From: CALCKU01 sp964654665
GTDB lineage: Bacteria; Pseudomonadota; Alphaproteobacteria; Caulobacterales; Maricaulaceae
Direction: 5' to 3'
Length of the DNA: 64,000 bases
Assembly: GCA_964654665.1 (NCBI GenBank)
Contig: CAZZKV010000011.1
Coordinates: 11,958 to 75,957 of the forward strand
This document shows, piece after piece, positions 57,492-64,000 of this stretch. Under the pieces are notes generated by a model. That model searched no databases. It worked only from the letters and a program-made list of their open reading frames with translations, and had not been told where the DNA came from. Both the position numbers and the translations under genes were made by a program. Position 1 is the stretch's first letter, and each line of letters begins with the position of its first letter.

Positions 57492-59228
57492 ATGACGCGG
57501 CGTATTCCGCTTACCACTGTTGCCAAAGCCGGACTCACCGCCGGATATTGGAGTGTGGCAACGGATCTGGGCGGACCGGCGCGCAAAGCCAATTTACGCA
57601 CATCGCGGGCCGAAATTTTTCATACCATCCGACCAAAAACACATCGCGGAGATCCCGCGATTGGCGCCCTCTTGCTTGAAGGGCATTTTACCCATGCCCG
57701 ACAAACCCTTGATATTGGCCAACAAGGTACTCCATGGACCGTCGCCGCTCCATCAGAGCGCTTTGCGCACTGGCTCCATAGTTTTGCCTGGCTACCCGAT
57801 TTACTGGCCGTCAACGATAAAGCGGCGCTAATCCGAGCCCGTGATCTAATAGACCAATGGATTACGATTTACGGCAAATGGAACCGGTTTTCTTGGAATA
57901 ATGATCTGATAGCAAACCGGCTGTTTTTCTGGTTATCCTTATGGACACCCGCCCTACAAACGGACAGTTTGTCAGAGTCGGCCACCCTGCGCCGCATATG
58001 CACCATTCGGCAATTGAAACGTTTGCGCAAAACCTATCACCGCACATCGCCCGGCTTGTCACGCCTAAGAGCGGCGGCTGTATTGGTCATCGGAGGGGCA
58101 CGGATGAGCCAATATGGTCAAGCCTTTCTCGCCAAGGGTCTTGATTTACTCGACGATGAAATCGATGCTCAAATTTTGCCCGATGGCGGCCATATCAGCC
58201 GCAATCCTGAAACCAGCTTTCATGCGCTGCATATTTTACAAACATTGGACACCTTATTACAGGCACGCGGTGTCGAAGGGTCCCGCGCTATCTCGCGGGC
58301 GATTGACCGACTAATTCCGCTTATTGCCTTTTTCAGACATTCTGATGGTACATTAGCTACCTTTAACGGCGGTAGCGAAGGGACTATACGCGACCTCAAA
58401 GCCTTTGCCAAATCGGCAGGTCGCACGGCGAAACCCTTTGGATATTGCCCGCATACGGCTTTTCAGCGGATTGAACAAAATGGTACTATATTGATTGTAG
58501 ACGGCGGCGGATCACCGCCTCGCCCTTATGATTTAGAAGCCCATCTGGCCCCGCTCGCTTTTGAACTTTCAACCCCTGAGGGCCAAATGATTGTCAATTG
58601 CGGATGGTCCCAAGAACAACCACAGCAATGGCGCCGCCCGATGCGGGCTACAGCGGCGCATTCCACACTTATTCTCAATGATCAATCGGCAGGGCGTCTG
58701 TTAAAAAAAGGCGCACCTAGCGATTGGATTGGACCCGCCATTGCAATTGATTCTGGACCGGCACGGGCCACACGCAAAGAACAAGTCAGCGGCATTTGGC
58801 TTGAATCCAATCACGACGGATACCGCGCGGATACAGGACTGGTCCACCGCCGCCGGATTTATATGTCCGAAGATGGACAGGATATTCGCGGCGAGGATAG
58901 TCTGGCTCTACCTGTTGGCGACAGCCCGCGCCGCCGTGATGATCTGCCCTTTCAAATCCGGTTTCATCTCCATCCTGATGTCCAAGTAACTTTGGCGCAA
59001 AACCTACAAAGCGCTCTGATTATCTTGAAAGGAAAAACCGGATGGCGGTTTCGCACAGATGGCGGCCCGCTATTTTTGGAACCGTCTTTCTATCTCGGCA
59101 AAGGCGATAAACCGCTAAAGACACGCCAGATTGTGATAACTGGCCGCGCCTTTTGCGATAGTGACGGCGAATCGCGGTCAAATCGCGTACGGTGGTCATT
59201 TCGCAATCTAGCCGGCGCCCCGTCATGA
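57492..59228 (+). CDS. Heparinase II/III-family protein
   Basis: 578 residues. N-terminal alpha-toroid region (WLHSFAWLPDLLA; WNRFSWNNDLIANRLFFWL) and C-terminal beta-sheet region with LPDGGHISRNPETSFHALHILQTL and MRATAAHSTLILNDQS, matching heparinase II/III proteins (also seen in alginate and other uronic acid lyases). No signal peptide. Alphaproteobacterial members sit between rpe and purH, as here, and their substrate is not known. Coupled by ATGA overlap to the FlaA1-type epimerase. Confidence 0.85.
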   Translation: MTRRIPLTTVAKAGLTAGYWSVATDLGGPARKANLRTSRAEIFHTIRPKTHRGDPAIGALLLEGHFTHARQTLDIGQQGTPWTVAAPSERFAHWLHSFAWLPDLLAVNDKAALIRARDLIDQWITIYGKWNRFSWNNDLIANRLFFWLSLWTPALQTDSLSESATLRRICTIRQLKRLRKTYHRTSPGLSRLRAAAVLVIGGARMSQYGQAFLAKGLDLLDDEIDAQILPDGGHISRNPETSFHALHILQTLDTLLQARGVEGSRAISRAIDRLIPLIAFFRHSDGTLATFNGGSEGTIRDLKAFAKSAGRTAKPFGYCPHTAFQRIEQNGTILIVDGGGSPPRPYDLEAHLAPLAFELSTPEGQMIVNCGWSQEQPQQWRRPMRATAAHSTLILNDQSAGRLLKKGAPSDWIGPAIAIDSGPARATRKEQVSGIWLESNHDGYRADTGLVHRRRIYMSEDGQDIRGEDSLALPVGDSPRRRDDLPFQIRFHLHPDVQVTLAQNLQSALIILKGKTGWRFRTDGGPLFLEPSFYLGKGDKPLKTRQIVITGRAFCDSDGESRSNRVRWSFRNLAGAPS

Positions 59229-61123
59229 ACCGGCCTGCATCGGGATTGCGCGCGCCATGGCTAACAAAAACGTTAGTAACGCTTTTTGATACCAGCCTTG
59301 GTGCCCTATCAATGCTGGGGGCTATTCGGTGGCGATATGATTTTCTAAACAAGCCGGTTGCCAATGATATTGATACGCGAGCGGCGATTATCTTTGGATT
59401 GACCTGCCTTATTGTTTGGATGTTCACCCGCGTTCATAAAGCGATTTGGCGGTTCACATCTCTCAGCGATATTCGCAATTTGGCCCAAGCTGTCTTAATA
59501 TCTGTCTTAATTACCTTTACCGTTCTCTTTCTATTTTTTGATCGCGCGATTGATTTCCCCCGTTCAGCTTTACTGATTGTTGGCCCTTTATTTTTCTTCT
59601 TGTTGACCATTTCGCGCTTCAGCGTCGTTCTGGCGACGAATGGCGATATTCCGGCCATATTCCGGCGAGACGATAAATCAAAATCTGACGGTATATTAAT
59701 TGGCAGCAGTGCCTCGCTTTATAATTATTTACGCGATATGAACCGGCGCGCCGGCGGGCCCGGTTTTAATATTAAAGGCCTGATTGATACAGACGAAAAC
59801 CATAAGGGACGGTCGATACGCGGGTCAAAGGTTTTAGGGAATTTAACGGACCTTGCCGCCGTTTATGCCCAGCTCCAGCAAGCCGGAGACAACCCCCTAA
59901 CCCTGATTGTTACGGAGGCTAATCTCGATAAAACCCAATCCTATGACATTGTCAAAATGGCCTCTAATCTATCGGCGCCTTTGGTGCGGGTAAATCCCGG
60001 ATTGCCTGACCATTTAACGCCTTTCGAAGCCTCGGACCTGATTGGCCGGAATGTGCGCTCGCTCGATCTCTCGCCTGTGCGAGCCTTAATTGGCGGGCGA
60101 AAAATCCTTGTCACTGGCGGCGGGGGCACCATTGGCTCTGAACTGGCACGCCAATTGGCGGCGCTTGATCCGGAAAAGCTAACGCTGGTCGATATTTCAG
60201 AATATAATTTATATCGGATCGATAAAACCCTGACCAATGAACAGCCCAATGGCCCGCAAAAAAACTGGACAACTTATCTGGCTGACATTCGCGACAGCAC
60301 CCGTATTGATGAAATTTTTACCCGCGAAAAACCGGATATTATTTTTCACGCCGCCGCCATTAAACATGTCCCCATGGGTGAACAAAACCCAGTAGAAACC
60401 CTGTCGATTAACGTCGCCGGAACGCAAGTTTTGCTGGATATGGCCGCCAAACATAAAGTCAAAAGCTTCACCCTGATTTCAACTGATAAGGCGGTTGATC
60501 CCTCTAATATGATGGGGGCCAGCAAGCGTTTGGCCGAGATATTGACATTAGCGGCCCAAGAAACCCATCCCCAATTATCGGCCAGCGCCGTGCGTTTTGG
60601 GAATGTGCTGGCCTCTGCTGGCTCTGTTATCCCGTTATTTGAAGAACAAATTGCCCGCGGCGGGCCTGTCACCGTCACCCATAAGGATGTAAATCGGTAT
60701 TTCATGACCACAGAAGAGGCGGCAGCGCTTGTCTTGCAATCGGCCGCGATTAATATCGAGCGGCATACTGATGACCCTCTGGTTTATGTATTGGAAATGG
60801 GCGAGCCTGTTAATATCGCCCGGCTGGCGCGCCAACTGATACGCCTGCGCGGTTTTGTACCTGACCGGGATATCAAGATTGATTATATCGGCCTGCGCGA
60901 GGGAGAAAAACTGTCCGAATTTTTGCAAAGTGATGATGAAAGTCTTGCCAATACTGCCGTATCAGGGGTTCAATATATTTCCGGTGATATCGCCAATAAG
61001 AAAATTATCATGCGCCATATTGACGATTTGCTGAAAGCCGCCGCACAGCGTGACCGTTCAGCCATAAAATTAGCCTTAAAAAACATTTTACCCCGATTCA
61101 AACCCAATGGCGGTCTTTCATAA
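59225..61123 (+). CDS. FlaA1/CapD-type nucleoside-diphosphate sugar epimerase/dehydratase
   Basis: 632 residues. Four N-terminal membrane helices (about 20-130), a CoA-binding-like domain, then a Rossmann dehydratase domain with ILVTGGGGTIGSELARQL, STDKAVDPSNMMGASKRLAE (methionine in place of the SDR tyrosine, as usual in the FlaA1/WbpM group) and FGNVLASAGSVIPLF. Probably makes a 4-keto-6-deoxy UDP-GlcNAc for capsule, O-antigen or glycan. ATG 59225 gives an ATGA overlap with the heparinase-family gene. Confidence 0.88.
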   Translation: MNRPASGLRAPWLTKTLVTLFDTSLGALSMLGAIRWRYDFLNKPVANDIDTRAAIIFGLTCLIVWMFTRVHKAIWRFTSLSDIRNLAQAVLISVLITFTVLFLFFDRAIDFPRSALLIVGPLFFFLLTISRFSVVLATNGDIPAIFRRDDKSKSDGILIGSSASLYNYLRDMNRRAGGPGFNIKGLIDTDENHKGRSIRGSKVLGNLTDLAAVYAQLQQAGDNPLTLIVTEANLDKTQSYDIVKMASNLSAPLVRVNPGLPDHLTPFEASDLIGRNVRSLDLSPVRALIGGRKILVTGGGGTIGSELARQLAALDPEKLTLVDISEYNLYRIDKTLTNEQPNGPQKNWTTYLADIRDSTRIDEIFTREKPDIIFHAAAIKHVPMGEQNPVETLSINVAGTQVLLDMAAKHKVKSFTLISTDKAVDPSNMMGASKRLAEILTLAAQETHPQLSASAVRFGNVLASAGSVIPLFEEQIARGGPVTVTHKDVNRYFMTTEEAAALVLQSAAINIERHTDDPLVYVLEMGEPVNIARLARQLIRLRGFVPDRDIKIDYIGLREGEKLSEFLQSDDESLANTAVSGVQYISGDIANKKIIMRHIDDLLKAAAQRDRSAIKLALKNILPRFKPNGGLS

Positions 61124-61152
61124 AACGAACCTCTATGTTACGGGGCGCGCAG

Positions 61153-61180
61153 AATAACTCTTCGTGAATAACTCTTCGTG
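61153..61180 (+). repeat. 14-bp tandem duplication in the purH leader
   Basis: AATAACTCTTCGTG occurs twice in direct succession (61153-61166 and 61167-61180), 14 bases before the purH start. It looks like a slippage duplication; it is not in a coding frame. The rest of 61124-61194 shows nothing. Confidence 0.7.
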
Positions 61181-61194
61181 AATGGAATCGCTTT

Positions 61195-62829
61195 ATGCCT
61201 GCGCCAAATCCCGACCTCCCTCCCTTTGATCCAGCCCGCCTTGCGCCTGTTAAACGCGCGCTTATTTCTGTCTCTGACAAATCAAGACTGGTCGATCAGG
61301 CCAAAGCCTTGCACGCGCGCGGGGTGAAATTGGTATCCACCGGGGGAACTCATAAAGCCATTTCTGCGGCCGGTATTCCGGTTAAAGATGTTTCTGAACT
61401 CACCAAATTTCCCGAGATGATGGATGGGCGCGTGAAAACCCTGCACCCGATGGTCCATGGCGGCCTATTAGGGGATCGGGATCTGCCCAGCCATAAAGAC
61501 GCTATGCATAATCACGGCATCCTGTCGATCGATTTACTGATTGTGAATCTCTACCCCTTTGAAAAAACGGCCGCGAGCGGCGGCTCTTATGAAATGTGCG
61601 TGGAGAATATCGATATTGGCGGGCCTGCCATGATCCGCGCCGCTGCAAAAAACCATGCTCATGTCGCCGTCTGCACCGATGCCGGAGACGTTGATGCCGT
61701 TTTGGCTGAAATGGACGATAATAATGGCCAAACCCGCGGGGCTTTGCGGCAAAAATTAGCGGCAAAAACCTATGCCCGTTCCGCCGCCTATGATGCGGCC
61801 ATTGCCAATTATTTCGCTGAACATCTGGATGATCTAGCACCGGATTTCCGCGTACAAGGCGGGGCGCTAAAACAAGCTTTGCGTTACGGGGAAAATCCGC
61901 ACCAGAGCGCTGCCTTTTACGCCGATGGCAGTGCCCGCCCCGGCGTCGCTACCGCCCGGCAATTACAAGGCAAGGCGCTATCGTATAATAATATCAATGA
62001 TACGGATGCCGCCTATGAACTGGTAGCTGAATTTGGCCGTAATTGCGAAGGCGCGCGTCCAGCCGTCGCCATCATCAAACATGCCAACCCTTGCGGCGTG
62101 GCCGTAGCCGATAGTTTTATCGAGGCCTATAAAAATGCACTGGCGTGTGATCCTGTTTCAGCCTTTGGCGGGATTGTCGCCCTTAACGGACGGCTCGATG
62201 CCTCAACCGCTACCGAAATTTTGAAAGTCTTTACCGAAGTCGTTATCGCCCCATCTGCCGATGATGATGCGGTGGCTCTATTTGCCAAAAAGAAAAACCT
62301 GCGCCTGCTAATTGTCGGGGACCTCCCGGATCCTGCCGCTGCGTCTATAACCCAGCGTAATGTCGCCGGCGGTATTCTGGTTCAAGACCGCGATAATGGC
62401 GCGGTTAGTGATAGTGATTTGAAAGTCGTGACAAAACGCCAGCCAACCCCAGCTGAAATGGCCGATCTGCGCATGGCCTGGACAGTGGCCAAACATGTAA
62501 AGTCCAATGCAATTATCTATGTCAAAGACGGCACAACAGCCGGCATTGGCGCAGGGCAAATGAGCCGAATTGACAGCGCCCGCATCGCAGCGCGCAAAGC
62601 CGAAGATGCCCAAACTGCCGCCGGATGGGACGCGCCGCGCACCCAAGGCTGTGCTTGTGCTTCGGATGCTTTCTTTCCCTTTGCCGATGGCATGCTCGCG
62701 GCGGCTGCCGCCGGAGCCACAGCCATTATTCAGCCCGGAGGCTCTATCCGCGATGACGAGGTTATCAAAGCGGCCGATGATAATAATATCGCCATGGTTT
62801 TCACCGGCATGCGCCATTTCCGCCATTAG
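61195..62829 (+). CDS. purH: Bifunctional AICAR transformylase/IMP cyclohydrolase
   Basis: 544 residues, last two steps of purine synthesis. N-terminal IMP cyclohydrolase: ALISVSDKSRL, LVSTGGTHKAI, VKTLHPMVHGGLL. C-terminal transformylase: LRYGENPHQSAAFY, IKHANPCGVA, KSNAIIYVKDGTTAGIGAGQMSR and SDAFFPFADGMLAAAAAGATA. Length is normal to slightly long. Start ATG 61195. Confidence 0.96.
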   Translation: MPAPNPDLPPFDPARLAPVKRALISVSDKSRLVDQAKALHARGVKLVSTGGTHKAISAAGIPVKDVSELTKFPEMMDGRVKTLHPMVHGGLLGDRDLPSHKDAMHNHGILSIDLLIVNLYPFEKTAASGGSYEMCVENIDIGGPAMIRAAAKNHAHVAVCTDAGDVDAVLAEMDDNNGQTRGALRQKLAAKTYARSAAYDAAIANYFAEHLDDLAPDFRVQGGALKQALRYGENPHQSAAFYADGSARPGVATARQLQGKALSYNNINDTDAAYELVAEFGRNCEGARPAVAIIKHANPCGVAVADSFIEAYKNALACDPVSAFGGIVALNGRLDASTATEILKVFTEVVIAPSADDDAVALFAKKKNLRLLIVGDLPDPAAASITQRNVAGGILVQDRDNGAVSDSDLKVVTKRQPTPAEMADLRMAWTVAKHVKSNAIIYVKDGTTAGIGAGQMSRIDSARIAARKAEDAQTAAGWDAPRTQGCACASDAFFPFADGMLAAAAAGATAIIQPGGSIRDDEVIKAADDNNIAMVFTGMRHFRH

Positions 62830-62849
62830 GATTAGAGGCTGGTTTCCAT

Positions 62850-63242
62850 ATGAAAACCATAAAAGGAAACTGTCACTGCGCAGCCGTGCAATTTGAAATT
62901 CAATCGTCCCTCACAGAATTTACGACCTGTGACTGTTCGCTCTGCGTAATGCGTAATGCTGTTATGGTTAAAGTTCCCAATGCCAATTTAACCATTACAA
63001 CAGGCGAAAACAAACTCTCGCTTTATCAGTGGAATATGAAAATCGCGAAACATTATTTTTGCGCCGATTGCGGCATTTATGTTTTTCATAATAAACGCGC
63101 CCAGCCCGATCATTATGGTGTGAATGTCCATTGCCTGAAAAATATCGATATCAATACCGTGCCTCTAAGAGCCACAAAGGGCAACACAATGACAGTCAAA
63201 CGGCATAATGCTCAACCTCATTGGCCCGGCCCGCGTGTGTGA
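62850..63242 (+). CDS. GFA-family (CENP-V/glutathione-dependent formaldehyde-activating) protein
   Basis: 130 residues with the zinc-site cysteine pattern of GFA proteins: GNCHCAAVQFEI, CDCSLCVMRNA and YFCADCGIYVFH. May bind glutathione adducts, but in most members activity is unproven. Begins 20 bp after purH. Confidence 0.85.
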   Translation: MKTIKGNCHCAAVQFEIQSSLTEFTTCDCSLCVMRNAVMVKVPNANLTITTGENKLSLYQWNMKIAKHYFCADCGIYVFHNKRAQPDHYGVNVHCLKNIDINTVPLRATKGNTMTVKRHNAQPHWPGPRV

Positions 63243-63631
63243 CAAACTTAAGAGCTTGCGCCATTACCAATAGTATTAACAGCCATCTGTCATTTTCCGA
63301 CATCCTATGAGCCTTTCTGGTACGCAGTTAAAAAATATGCCTGATATTGTTGAAAATTGGCAGAACCTTTCCACGCGGCGCGCCATGCTCGGCCTAGGAA
63401 CCAGCAAAACCTTACAAATGCGGAGTTGCACATATAGGAACCCATGTTGATGCAATTAAGAACCTTTATTACGAGGCACGCAGCATTGATAATAGCGCAG
63501 TGAAAACCATATAAGTTCTATTAATCGCGGCTGACCACAGGCCTCTGGAATGCATCTGCACGAACAACCAGAGAGACGAGCCGAGATATAACAGCGCCAT
63601 TATAGCGGCTATACCAAGATAGAGATGATAT
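63243..63631. other. Intergenic stretch of 389 bp with weak ORFs only
   Basis: Between the GFA and DUF2007 genes. It contains a 47-codon plus-strand frame from ATG 63304 to 63447, without a ribosome site, and the minus-strand frame listed separately. No hairpin terminator or repeat was seen. Confidence 0.5.
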
Positions 63632-63666
63632 ATGATTTGCCTAATCCGAACAATGAACCCCGTCAC
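63469..63666 (-). CDS. Possible small membrane protein (weak)
   Basis: 65-codon frame with two hydrophobic segments (IIYHLYLGIAAIMALLYLGSSLWLF and MVFTALLSML). Composition looks like a real small membrane protein, but its start overlaps the DUF2007 start head to head by 35 bp and no family is recognised. A shorter version from an internal methionine is possible. Treat as tentative. Confidence 0.3.
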   Translation of the reverse strand: MTGFIVRIRQIIYHLYLGIAAIMALLYLGSSLWLFVQMHSRGLWSAAINRTYMVFTALLSMLRAS

Positions 63667-63850
63667 GCTCAGCTATGCACAGGCGATATTAAAGGACGCC
63701 GAGATTGAAAGCTTCCTCTTTGATATGAATAGTTCGGTTCTCGACGGTTCGGCCATTACCGTGCGCCGCCGCCTTATGGTTATTGACGAAGACGAGGACG
63801 AAGCCCGAGCCCTATTAAAGGCCGCCGGTATTGGGGATGAATTAATGTGA
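63632..63850 (+). CDS. DUF2007-domain protein
   Basis: 72 residues; MICLIRTMNPVTLSYAQAILKDAEIESFLFD and VIDEDEDEARALLKAAGI match DUF2007, a putative signal-transducing domain of unknown ligand. In alphaproteobacteria it often precedes an RNA methyltransferase gene. AAGATAGAGA upstream. Confidence 0.8.
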   Translation: MICLIRTMNPVTLSYAQAILKDAEIESFLFDMNSSVLDGSAITVRRRLMVIDEDEDEARALLKAAGIGDELM

Positions 63851-64000
63851 TTTCAGCCTATTAATCCTCGCCCCTATTCGCTGCGCTATCTTGCGACATC
63901 GGATATTTTTAAAACCCGATCCCCGTCTTTTATTTCGCGCTTATGGTGAACGCGTTCTTTTGGCGGCGGACAGGTAGCGCGTTATCTATTGCGCCAAAAG
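63851..64000. other. Right window edge, no assignable gene
   Basis: 150 bases with no complete reading frame that I can identify. A frame reading TRSFGGGQVARYLLRQK ends at the edge and could be the start of a gene; too short to call. Confidence 0.4.

Noticed and set aside
63304..63447. 47-codon frame after the GFA gene
   Set aside because: No ribosome site, no family and no conserved-looking motif.

Overview
The window looks like a chromosomal segment of an alphaproteobacterium, probably of the Hyphomonadaceae/Maricaulales or a nearby CtrA/CcrM lineage. This is inferred from the rpsT-dnaA-dnaN-recF order, an MlaE with an N-terminal STAS domain, a DUF4170 domain beside the lipid A genes, a ubiquinone-type UbiA, and TTAA-N7-TTAA and GANTC motifs in front of some genes. 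Species cannot be read from the sequence. Genes are tightly packed with many ATGA/TGATG overlaps. No rRNA, tRNA, CRISPR array, insertion sequence or prophage was seen.

Layout. 1-8.8 kb: an MlaE/MlaF lipid transporter (cut at the left edge), a peptidoglycan-recycling pair (dipeptide epimerase and anmK), rsmE, ubiA, a signal-bearing msrB, a terminator-ended leader or small RNA in front of a MarR regulator, a small secreted protein, a DsbA-family oxidoreductase and a MAPEG protein. 8.8-17.7 kb: pmbA, then an envelope cluster with a CysQ-DUF4170 fusion, an MsbA-like exporter, a DUF374 acyltransferase, waaA, lpxK and an LpxL-type acyltransferase. A tyrosine phosphatase gene on the opposite strand interrupts this cluster.

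17.7-39.4 kb is the accessory highlight. A giant LEPR-XLL/DUF4347 surface protein of about 3,600-3,800 residues carries thrombospondin-type-3-like calcium repeats and cadherin/VCBS-like repeats. Beside it are a TolC-like outer-membrane lipoprotein and, divergently, a tight three-gene operon: a periplasmic HlyD adaptor, an HlyD adaptor with a cytoplasmic GAF-like domain, and an M50 site-2-protease-like membrane protein fused to an HlyD region. No classic type I ABC exporter is present. An ABC ATPase and an ABC permease fused to an M1 peptidase follow 86 bp downstream. I read this as a candidate non-canonical export and maturation system for the giant protein. The divergent promoter holds a perfect TTAA-N7-TTAA CtrA-like site. 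The giant gene contains a 100-N scaffold gap. Exact 55-bp matches at both gap edges predict that one extra copy of a 603-bp (201-codon) repeat is missing.

39.5-44.2 kb: replication initiation genes rpsT, dnaA, dnaN and recF. 44.3-53 kb: a sterol-desaturase-family protein, a UbiH-family hydroxylase, nth, an FMN reductase, a TolB-like/TPR protein, gloA, dapB coupled to a small M50 peptidase, and a two-repeat DUF1508 protein. 53-64 kb: ftsK, a serine hydrolase, rpe, heparinase II/III coupled to a FlaA1/CapD-type sugar epimerase, purH, a GFA-family protein and a DUF2007 protein. The last 150 bases hold no gene I can assign.
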